Source: Vitellaria paradoxa
Lineage: Eukaryota > Streptophyta > Magnoliopsida > Ericales > Sapotaceae
Assembly (NCBI GenBank): GCA_019916065.1
Contig: CM034237.1
Coordinates: forward strand, 39,290,485 to 39,354,484
Direction of reading: 5' to 3'
Length of the DNA stretch: 64,000 bases
Shown in pieces: positions 1 to 12,000 of this stretch. Numbering within the stretch: position 1 is the stretch's first letter; each line of letters begins with the position of its first letter. The notes under the pieces are model-generated. The model saw only the letters and a program-made list of their open reading frames with translations. It was not told the origin of the DNA and searched no databases. Position numbers and translations under genes: made by a program.

Positions 1-91
1 TCTGTTGATTTAATTTTAAGCTATTACAAATACTGAGGGGAAGATAATTTCTGATAATCCCATATATGTCTATTTGTTTCCATTATTTCAG

Positions 92-3000
92 GTTACATCC
101 CTCAATCTGGAAATTGTTAGAGCACTAGCAAGAGGTACAAGTTACTTGTTTCTATGACTCTAGCCAATATGGATTTTAATTTTGATCAATAATTTTTACT
201 CCATAATCCATATTTTCTGCATCTCTGAGGGAGGCTTCCCATTTTTTGTTGATCCGTCACCATTGTTACAAGTTGCATAAAAAAGCATGATGATTTTTAA
301 TTGCATGCGTAGAAGATGATGCTTTTAATTTGTCATTGGAATATTTAACAAGAGGAAGAGGGACCCAAAGAAGTTTTTTTCTCTGGCTTTGGTTGTTGTA
401 CCATACTCATGGATTGCTAGTCATGAACATGAAATCCGATTGTATGGCCTGTGTCCACACATTGAGATGCAATCAAGTTTTTGCTTACTTTTTGACCTTT
501 ACACAACTCCATTGTGGCTCTATATCCTATTAAGTATTCCACAAATTTGTCCGGGCGGGAAAGATTAATTTTTCAGCTTCAAGATGCAGCTGGAGAAAAT
601 TCCCTTGGTCTTTCTCATCATGCAGTCGTAAAAAATTCCCTTGGTCTTTCTCATCCATTGAATTTGAAGACTAAACAATTCTGTAGTTACAGGTTGTTAA
701 GATAGTTTAATATACATTGTTGGGTCCATTTCCTAATAGTTTAAGCTTTTGGGATAATTAGTGACTTAACATGGTATCATAGTTTTGGTTCCAGGAGGTC
801 CTGGACTCGAATCTTATTATTCTCCATTTATTGTTTTGCATTTTGTTTGCTCATGTTGGTGCACTTTGTTTGATTTGGTTTGCTTGTCTCTACTCCACGT
901 GCAAATTGGGATTGCGTGTGAGGGAGAGTGTTAAAATGGCTTGATATACATTGTTGGGCCAATTTCTTAATAGTTTAAGTTTTTGGGACAATTGGTGCTT
1001 TAACAGAGATTATGTAATTTGACTAAGACTTTAAATAGGGCTGTTAAAGATCTTATTGATATGCACATATCACTTATCTACCTAGATAATATTATCTATT
1101 GAAATTGAAAAACTAGATTTAGTGTCAATTTTTAAATTTTGACTGACCTATCTATCAAGTGCATGCTTTAGATGCTTTACCAGCCCTAGTTTGAAATAGG
1201 ATGTCCTTTTGAAGTTTGAACTACAAAGATTTGCTCTAATAAATGTTTTTGGTTTTTCTTGCAGAGGGTATTCCATCTGTTGGAATGGCTCCGTTTGCTT
1301 GTGGATGGTTGACTTGTAAAAGAAATGTCAGAAGGCATCTATAAAGACTGTATTTGTTGGATTATGTGCAATAATTATGAGAAATTATTGTTCTACTGTT
1401 TTCCTTAATTTTTATGGCAGCTGTTCCACAGCATCATGGCTGGGTCAACATTCAACAGCTCAAAGGCAGAGTTAGGAATTTACACGTAGGTGGGCACTAA
1501 TTATAGGGCATAAATAGTTTAAGTTTTATGTACTATGTAAAATTTTTATTGACAAAAAGAGGTCAAAAGCCAATATACACAGGGTATGGAAATAAATAAA
1601 AGCTTACAAAAGGTTTTACTTCAACTCCTTTACAAAAAATGAGACTCTTTATAGCCATTTATAAATGACTTTGTCGGGTTTTCGTATTTTGAAAGCGTTG
1701 CATGATACTTTCATCATCAATGCAATTGAAAATGTCTTTCTCTATATATATAGTAAGTTATTGGTCATCCATTGATTACCCGTTCGATTACGCAATTGAT
1801 TCTTCACAATCTATATTGTTGAAAAAGCTCTCTCTACTATGGTAGTTGCAACTGGCAAGATCAATGCCAATGTCACAAGTAAGGAGACTAATAGACATGC
1901 CACATTTCTTTTTGTCTCAACCATTTTTTTTAGCAAGATCCCCAATCCCTAACAGATTTGAAAAGTTTAATAAGCTCCAGTAAAAAGAAAATTCTTTCAG
2001 ATAAAATTTGGCAAGACAAACCAATTTCCTTTTGTCAAAAGCTAAGAAGGAATAGGAAGGACTCAAACATGCCACGCAAAGAAGCAACTTAGTGTTTGAT
2101 TCAGTAAAACAAGTATTTAGCTCTTGAAGTTATATATTTAAGACAGTATAAAACAACTTAACTCGATAATGTTGCGAATTTGACTTTCCCTGAGTATGTC
2201 TTGATCTCTCCTAAGCTTTAAAGATCTCTTTTATATCTAGAACAACTCTCTCATGTTTTTCACAAAAAGATGAGAGATCATCAAAAAGCGCACTCCAACC
2301 AATTTCTCTCATCATTTGAAGTCGTCGTTTGGATACTTGAACTAATTTCATGGCATTCATGATATCTTGATATTTTCTCTATAATGCTTGCGATAACTCA
2401 TTTGTGATCGACAATATGCTTCTCATCAAATGAAGATTCAATACGAACTCAAAAGATTGTAGTGAACTCAAAAGAACATTTGTTTCCCCTCTTTGTTCTG
2501 CATTTATTCCATCATTTAAAACTATATCAGGCACATCAATCATGATGAGAACATGTCAATTAAGCTAATTAGAGAATTATAATATGAACTCCAACGTGTA
2601 TCACAAGCACGGTTAAGATTAGTTTCTTGATTTAGGCCTTGCCAACTTGGAAGTTTATTATTATCAAGTAATTCAAGTATTGTTTCTCCTCAAGAATATC
2701 TTGTCGTTTACACGAGCCTTGCACAATATTCACAACATCAGCAACCAAGTTCAAGAGAGTCGCAATTTGAATGTGATTATTTACCATAGGAGCTAATTGC
2801 AATTGATAAGAAAAATAATGGACATAATATGCATATGCATTCTCCTTCATTATAAGCACCTTGAGACCATTGAATTCACCTTGCAAATTACTAGTCTCAT
2901 TATAACCTTACCCATGCAATCTTGACAAGCTGAACCCATGCTTAACAAATAAATCTTTTCTAGCTATCATAAGTGAAAGAGCATTGGTATTGGTAACATG

Positions 3001-6000
3001 TTCAAAGCCTAAAATACACAAAGACACAACATCCATTTGCTTCTTTATTGATACATCCCGTGATTCATCAATGTAGAATTTGGTACTTTTTTAATATATT
3101 ATATTATATTACCCAATTTAGGTATGGTTATATGAGTACAAGAATAATAAAATGCACAAAGACCCAAAAAACTATTCTAAATTCTAAACTCTACCCCATT
3201 TACACAAATAACTCTATTTATACTTTACAATACTCTCCCTCAAGATTGAGTATATATGTCTCTTATGCCCATCTTGTATACAAGAGATTTAAAACCTTTA
3301 CTACTAAAACCTTTAGTAAGAATATCTACACGTTGCTTACTAGCTATTGTATGGAAGTTGCTCAGTAGCTATCCGATAGTAATATTCATATAGCTATTCG
3401 AAAGGGTGTTAAGGCTTGCACTCAACACCTTATCTCTCAATTTGTCTCTTATAAGCATTGTCTACTTCTTATAAAGGTTTTGTATTGTCCTTGTCTTCGA
3501 TTAATATTCCATAGGATTGGAAGGAAGTATTAGCTGATTTTGGGTGGAAGACAGCTATAATAGAAGAAATGCAAGCCTTGAAGAAAAAATGGTATGTGGG
3601 AAGTCACCTCTCTACCTCTAAGAAAGAGGGCCATGGAGTGTGAGTGGGTGTACACCATCAAACAGAAAGTTGATGACACCGTGGGGAGACTCAAAATCAG
3701 GTTGGTGGCCAAGGGATTCACCTTGACATATGGTATTGACTACCAAGAGACCTTTGCTCTAGTAGCAAAGATGAACTCGATTCGCATTCTTCTCTCTTGT
3801 GCAGCTAATCTTTGTTGGTATCTTCAACAATTGGATGTCAATAATGTTTTTTTGCATGGAGATCTTAAAGAACAAGTGTATATGGATGTCCCTCTTGGTT
3901 TACCTCTAAATTCACAACTAGGAAAGTTTGTAAGCTAAATAAAGCTCTCTATGGACTCAAGCAATCCCCTTGGGCATGGCTTGAAAGATTTAGTAAGGCT
4001 ATGTTAGCCTTTGGTTATTATCAGAGTCGTGGAGATCACACTATATTCATTAAACATTTCGACACGAGGTTAACAACTCATGTTGTATATGTGGATGACA
4101 TAGAGTTAACAAGGAATGATAATGAAGAAATGATCGGGTAAAAGACACACCTTGCTATAGATTTTGAGATCAAAGATTTGGAAAAGTTGTGATACTTCCT
4201 TGGTATTGATGTGGCTAGATCAGATAGTGGGATTTTTATATCCTAGAGAAAATATGTTCTAGACCTCCTTAATCACACTGGAATGTTGGGGTATAGGCTA
4301 GCAGATTCCCCGATTGAAGTTAATCATGGACCTCAAAATGGTGGTGGTGAAAAGGTAGATACAGAGAGAGATCAAAAGCTTGTTGGGACACTCATCTACT
4401 TGTCTCGCACTCGACCAGACATCGCATGTGCAGTAGGGTATGGTCAATTAGTTTATGCATGATCCTAGATCTACTCATATGGATGCAGTTTACAGAATTC
4501 TCAGGTATCTAAAGTTTGATCTCGGAAAAAAGGTTTAGTATTTTTAAATTTGGGTAACCTTAAGATTGAATGTTACATAGATGTTGATTGGACATGGTCC
4601 ATGGACGATAGAAGATCTATAATTGGGTATTGTACATTTGTTAGTGGTAATTTGGTGACATGACGAAGTAAAAAACATGTAGTAAGATCAAGTGCAAAGG
4701 CTAAGTACAGAGTTAACTCATGGTGTGCGTGAACTACTATGGATAGACAGTGTGTTTCGTGATTTAGAATTAAAAGTGATAATCCTTTTATGTTGTTTTG
4801 TGACGATAAAGCAGCTATTAGTATTGGTCACAACTCGGTTCAACACAACATAACAAAACACATAGGGATTGATTGCCACTTCATCAAAGAAAAGCTACGG
4901 AATGGCCAAATCTGCATATCGTTTGTTACGTCTAGTGAGCAACTCGTGGATATTCTTACTAAAAGTTTTAGTAGTAAAGTTATAAATCTCCTGTATGCAA
5001 GATGGGCACCAAAAATATATATGATTCATCTTGAGGGGGAGTTTTGTAAAGTACAAATAAGATTATTTGTATAAATGGAGTAGAGGTTAGAATTTAGAAT
5101 AGTTTTTTGGGTCTTTGTGTATTTAATTATTCTTGTACTCATATGTATTCTTTGTACCCTATATTACGGTTAATATAATATAGTATATTAAAAAGTACCA
5201 AATTCTAAATTGACGAATCACGTGATGTATCAACAAATGAGTAAATGGCTGTTGTGTTGCGATTTGGGGACAAGAAGGGACATGTAGTTGAACACTTTTT
5301 AGGTTTTGAACATGTTACTAATACCATTGTTCTTTCAAAAGAGAAAAACAGACACATATATACATATACATACATATATATATATATATATATACATATA
5401 TGGAAAAAGAGTGCCAAAGATGAATTCTACTTTGTATGAAATTGTTTAGAAGGTAACTATATATATTATAGTGTTGCTAGCTAGCTAGCTATGTGACAAG
5501 TCAAGCTATGGACCCTTTGACCCTGTCCTGTAGTGGAAAAAAGAGATAAAAAATAAATAAATTAAAGAACCATCCCACCTCCAACACATCCCTATTCCTC
5601 ATCCTCAGGATGGGCAACAATGCCCTCTCTCTCTCTCTCTCTCTCTTTTCATAGAATGTTGATTGAAGACTGAAGTAGTTTGCACTGCTAATTAATAATA
5701 TACATAAAGGTCGTTTGGCATGATGAAAAACACTAAAAAATTCTGAAAATTTTTGAAAACTTGTAAAAATTATTTATTTACTTTTTATTTTATTGTACGA
5801 ATTACGAATTTATAAATTATCTTAAATTATCTTATTTTATCTCATTTTTTGTTATTCCAAACACTCTCATAATATACACATATATATATATATATATATG
5901 TATCTTGAACTCTTATGTATATATATATACATGCATATATGGGATTGTGTATTTGTATCGACCATGCCAAGGATAAAGACAGTTATAAAAGATTTATTTG

Positions 6001-9000
6001 CTAGGCATGAGTTGAGCTTATCAAGATTGCGTGGGCAAGGTTATGATGGGGCTAGCAATCTACAAGGTGAATTCAATGGTCTTAGGGCGCTTGTAATGAA
6101 CTTGTAATGAAGAAGAATGCATATGCATATTATGACTGGCAAAATCATATTCAAATTGAGACTCTTTTCAACTTGGTTGCTGATATTGTGAATGTTGTGC
6201 GAGCCTTGTGTCAACGATAAGATATTCTTAGGGGGAAGCAAGTAACAAGATATTCTTAGGGAGAAACAAGTGACTCAAGTTCTTGAATTACTTGATAATG
6301 AGGAACTTCCAAGTAGGCGAGGCCTAAATTAGGAAAGTAATCCTAAATGTGCTTGCCTACCTGGATCTAACGGAGGACATTGCCCTAAATAGATTTGATT
6401 GGCGTCGTCAAATCCATATAGCCAACCCCACCTAGTGGGAAAGGGCTTGGCTTGGTTTTGGTTTGGTTTGGTTTGGTTAATCTTAAACGTGCTTATGATA
6501 CATGTTGGGGTTCACATTATAATTCTCTAATTAGCTTAATTGATATGTTCTCATCAGTGATTGATGTGCCTGATATAGTTTCAGAGGATGGTATAAATGC
6601 AGAACAAAGAGGGAAAGCGAATGTTCTTTTGGATTTGCTACAATCTTTTAAGTTTGTATTCAATCTTCTTTTGATGAGAAACATGTTACGGATCACAAAT
6701 AAGTTATCGCTAGCATTACAGAGAATAGATCAAGATATCATGAATGCTATAAAATTAGTTCAAGTATTCAAGCAACGACTTCAAATGATGAGGGAAACTA
6801 GTTGGAGTTCTTTTCTTGATGAATGTCTCATCTTTTTATGAAAAACATGAGATAGTTGTTCCAAATATGAAGGGAATCTTTAAAGTTTGAGGGAGATCAA
6901 GAAGTACTCAAGAAAAGACAAATTTGCAACATTATTGAGTTAAGTTGTTTTATACTATCTTAGATATGCAACTTCAAGAGATAAATACTCATTTTACTTA
7001 GTCAAATATTGTGTTGCTTCTTTGCATGGCATGTTTGAGTCCTAATTCCTTCTCAGATTTTGACAAAGAGAAATTTGTTCGTCTTGCCCAGTTTTATCTG
7101 AAATAATTTTATTCACTAGAGCTCATGATACTTTTTGATCAGTTGGATAGTTATATCATTGATGTGCATTCTAGTTTTGAGTTTTCAAATCTATTAGGGG
7201 TTGGGGATTAATGTGTCCAGGTTGATGCTATTTTGAGTGTAATGGAATAAAATAAGAAAAAGAAGAACTAACAATCCTTGTTTGATAAGAATGGCACCAC
7301 AAAAAAGAATAGTTAGGGTGATTTGCCACACTTTTAGAATAGGAAAAGGAAGGGTGATAAGAATTGGGTTTAGTTCACCACTAAACAATCTGAAATTGCT
7401 TAAATAAGAACAAAGGTGGAAATGCACAGGGCACATTTTCAATATTCATTCAACATCCTTTCCAAACTACATCTTCAATATTTTATATAGCTTGGAACAT
7501 CCCTCCAAGCATAGGAAATGACAAAGACATTACAGACATTACAAATCCCAAAATAGCCCAATAAATGTATCTAAAGTATATTTCAAGAATTCCATTAATT
7601 AAAGACTGTTCGAAATCTGAAGTCAAAACCCAAGAGTATAAATGACTTATGCTCTTACGTTAACAGATACTCTTCTCCTTCCTCTTATGTTTCTCCAACC
7701 GAAACTCAAGAGTGTAAATAACTTATGCTCTTACGTTAACAGCTTCCCTTCTCCTTCCTCTTACGTTTCTTTAGCGGAAACTCAGGAGTATAAATGATTT
7801 ATGCTCTTACATTCCAAGCATTCGCAACAGTATTATTGGTTTATGCTATTATGTCCTGAGCATCCACAACAATTCTCTATTCCTTCCTTTCTCCTTCCCA
7901 GCAAGTGAGCAAAATGATCGGTGAAAGTTCTGAATCTTCTACCTTGGTCTCTAGAGTTTAGACTGAGTTTTCTCGGAGAAGCAATTCAAGTTCCCTTTAG
8001 AGTTTCTTGGCTCTAGCTCTTGTAATTGGCCCAATAGTTTGTACTACTTTCTCAAACCTATTCTCTTGATTGGAGTCAAACTTACCTTGATGCACATCAG
8101 GGATCTTGCTCAAAAAAAATGGTTGAGAAAGAAAGAAATGTGGTATATCCATTGGTCTACTTGTGACATTGGCATTGATCTTGCCAGTTGCGACTACCAT
8201 AGTAGAGAGAGCTTTTTCAATTGCATTGATAATGAAGTTATCATGCAACACTTTCAAAATATGAAAACCCAATGAGGCCAATTATAAATTGCTACAACTA
8301 GTCTCATTTTTTGTAAAGGGGTTTAATTAGAACCTTTTTGTTGGTTTTTATTTATTTCTATACCCATGTATATAGACTTTTGGCCTCTTTTTGTCATTGA
8401 AGATTTTATATAGTGTATAAGACTTGATCTATGTATGTGTCTTATAATTAGTGCTCACCTACATATGAATTCTTGGCTTCGCCTCTAAGTTGAGTCCTTG
8501 ATTGTATTTGTCATTGAACTTGTAAGAGAGAGATAGAGAGAGAGAGGGAGGGGAGGCGGGAGAGAGAGAGAGAGAGGGTCAAAGTGGGTTAGATATTTTT
8601 TAGTTGTATTGGGTGTGGTGTGCAGTGGGCTAATTTTTTTTTTTTTTTTTCATTGGGTAGGCACAATTGGTATTGAGCTAAAAAAAATTTCCTTTTCTTG
8701 AGTGGTCACAATTGAGCGCTAAAATAATATCAACAGAAAAAACCCCAAAAAATAGCATGTAATAATTTTTTTTTTCAAGGTGGGCATGTGTCTTTCCCTG
8801 GTCTATTGCCAGCTCCGCCCCTGCAATAGCCTCTCACTTAGATAGGTGGCCTGCCTATCATGAGTTTGGAGGCCACATCTTACTAGTTTGGCTGTGGAAT
8901 TTGTAGCTCTTCATCATCATCATCATCTTCATCATCTAATAAGTTTATTATTCTCCTTATGTTGGGTAATGTTCCTTTTAATTAGATCCCCCCAGCTTAA

Positions 9001-12000
9001 CATCTTGGTTATCATGGTTGCAGATTGCCTCAGCTGATGTATCCATGGTGGCTAAGGCCATTGATTCTGGTTTTGTACCTGTAAGTTTCATTTGTAATTG
9101 AGGTTTGAAGCTTGATGTTGTTATAAATGTTTTGCTTTATATATATATATATTGGTTATTAACCTTTACATGGCGTGGTTATGTGTGAATACAATGTCGC
9201 TTCCTACTATTGCTTTAAAAACAAGCTCGTATAACGCAGCCTCTAAATGCCATTACAGAAATTTGCTTCCCTCATTGGGTACCAATTGGTTTTTAGATGA
9301 GATAGTATATTTTCAATCCAACAAGTGGTATCAAAGCTAGATGCCATGTGTTCAAGTTGCGGGAGTGTTATCATGAGGATGGGATTGTTAAGCCTATGGG
9401 TGGTGCGTTTTTGTGTGAACACAATGTCGCTCTCTACGACCACTCTAAAAATAAGCCCCGCATGGTGACTAGCACAACCTCTGGATGCCATAAAATGAAT
9501 TTGCTTTCCTCATTAGGCACCAATTGGTTTCTAGATGAGATGGCATGTTCCAACCCAACATTGGTTATTTGCAATCTTAGTGGTCAGGTTCTTTATAATG
9601 ATTGTTCATAATATTGATGGTCATGTTCATATGAGGAACTATGAACCAGAAGTCAAAAGTGATGGTGACCTTGCCAATATTCTTCTCAGCTTGTCAGCAT
9701 GTTGTGTTCATTAAAATGGATTATATCTACGTGTTTGTGACATACTATTTTCTTGGATTTTTTTTTTCTCTTTTCCACTTTGTGTGCTTTTCAAATGAAA
9801 ATTCATTTGTCTGCTTTAACATGAAGGACAAAATTCTTCCCATGAACCATTATGGAAAGCTGGTGCTGAAAATTCCATTTTCTTAATGTGCAAGGACACT
9901 CTTGTTGTAATCCCCTTGCCAATTTATAGTTATCAGACTGATTCATGTAGGACATCAATCAAATATTCTTGCTAAATTGGATAGGATTTCTCTATCTCAT
10001 GTTTTTTGAAATATAACATTGGTTAAATATTGAAATGGAGGTTTTTTTCTTTCTGGCTATGCTATGTTGTTAATATTTTGTCATCCATTTTCTGATTTCT
10101 TTTGGCATTCAATTGGCATGACTTGAAAAAGTTAATATGGAGATGGTAAAAGAACATTTTCTGTTGCCTGCCATTCTAGGTTTTGCATGGAGATGCAGTA
10201 CTTGATGTCTCTCAGGTTTGATCTCTGAATTTATGAGTGTTGAGCTTCTTGTCATTGGTAAATTGCCATTTTGATGTTACTGACAACTCCATTTTTAGGG
10301 TTGCACTATATTGAGTGGAGATGTAATCATACGTCATCTTGCAGAGCAGTTAAAGCCTGACTTTGTTGTTCTTCTTGTATCCACTATATATTTAATATAT
10401 ATATATTTTTGTTGTTATTTCCTTTTCATTCTTTCAAATGATTGACTTGGAGATGTGAGCTTACATCAGATATTAAATGTTAGCAGATGCACTGTAGTTT
10501 ATGTCAAACTAATAAGCTAAAGTTAATATACAATGTCTAAAGCACGGAAATATATTGACAGCAAATGACAGACACGTCTTCAGCGTAGGTCTCTGGATTC
10601 CTGAAGTGTCTGAGCTGATATTCAATTTTGAGTGGTGTGAGCTTTGATTGGAATTCAATTTCGAGTAGTGTGAGCTTTAGATTGGTCAATGCTAATCGCT
10701 CTTTGTAGTCACATCTGTTGAGAGAAAATAAGTAAATATAAATAATAAAGTTGCTTCTTCTCTATCAACTTTAAGTGAGATGGTGACTATTATCAACTTT
10801 TAAGTTTTTAGCTGAGCCGGTGGTTGACAATCTAGCATAAGCAGGTACATGTTTTGAGTTCAAACTTTACTGCCAACTCAGTAAAGTCAAAGTCACAAAT
10901 GCTTAGCCCCATCAAAAAGTTAGTCTAGGCACACGTTAGGGGGTTTATTGAGAGAAAATAAGTTAAATAAAGTTGTTCAAGACACCCCCACGCACCCCCC
11001 CCCCCAACACGCGCGCACACACACACACACACAAAACAAAAGATTAAACTTTGAGGTGAGATGGTTGGCTAACAATCTAACAACATCAACCTTTAAGTTT
11101 TACAAGCAACATGCCTGAACATTTGTTGACCATGGGATGCAGAGACTTCTAACAATTTTACAAAAAGATACTGACTTCCATCTCATATAATTTTTCAGCT
11201 TACAAATACTTTTTTAACAGATAACAGTCAAACTGCTCCATAATTTAGTACAACTATTAAGTGAATTACAGGTTGGAAACTTCCTCTCTCTCCCTCCCAT
11301 ACGTATGCAGTCATGAGATGGATCTGAAATTTTTGTTTTCTTTTTTGTTACATGTCAGTGGTGAATCCAAAGTGGGGCAGTCACCCCAGGCTTTGGAAAA
11401 TTTTTAAAGGTCTAGTGTAATTTTAGAAAATATTTTGAATATCCCTCAAGGCTTACCCTCCAATATTCCCCCCCACCCCCCCCCCCCCCCCAAAAAAAAA
11501 ACCCCTGATAGCCCTGGCCCCCCAAGATTCAAATCCTGGAACTATCACTGTTCCACATAATAAATTTCAATGAAAAAAAAAAAAAATTGTAGCCTTCTGA
11601 CAGTTAGGAGCTACTTGTTCCAGAATATGCTTTGAAGTGTTGATAGCTTTCTAGTTGATCTGATGCAAAGTTACATTTTTGTATTGTTTAAATTTATTTT
11701 TGCATAAACTCTCATTTTTGTGTAATAGTATTGCCTTAAATTTGAATTTACTGGTGCTATCTTGTTCCATAACTAATGCCTTAGCATTGATGGCCGTACT
11801 ACTAATATTGTCTGATGTATCCGTACTAATAACATTGTCCGATGTAGTCTCATGTTTCCATGATTTGATGTCTAAAAGAGCAGCCTTGCGCATGAGGCTA
11901 CCACCTATGCACAATTTTATCCTCAATAACTATAGACTGAGTCTGAGCATTGAGAGTGTTTCTGAGTAACTAATATCACTTTAATTTTAAATTACTGTCA

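Larger units (their letters stand above)
5205..8490 (+). pseudogene. hAT-like (DUF4371/TTF-type) transposase remnant, right arm, with nested insertions
   Basis: Plus-strand counterpart of 1,462-3,072. Recognisable parts: MAVVLRFGDKKGHVVEHFLG with EHVTNT (5,245-5,330), IKDLFARHELSLSRLRGQGY and GASNLQGEFNGLRALVM (about 5,980-6,100), YDTCWGSHYNSLISLIDMFS (from about 6,490), KLVQVFKQRLQMMRETSWSS (about 6,760) and the C-terminal LPVATTIVERAFS-like segment at about 8,180-8,220, followed by CIDNEVIMQHFQNMKTQ. It is interrupted by microsatellite and MITE DNA (about 5,350-5,960), a LINE tail (6,355-6,477) and an 891-bp LTR-like insertion (7,209-8,099). About 75 bp of the dimerisation region present in the left arm is deleted here. 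Not functional. Confidence 0.8.

Noticed and set aside
11460..11500. C-run followed by A-run as a regulatory site
   Set aside because: Homopolymer sequence typical of degenerate repeats, with no associated gene feature.
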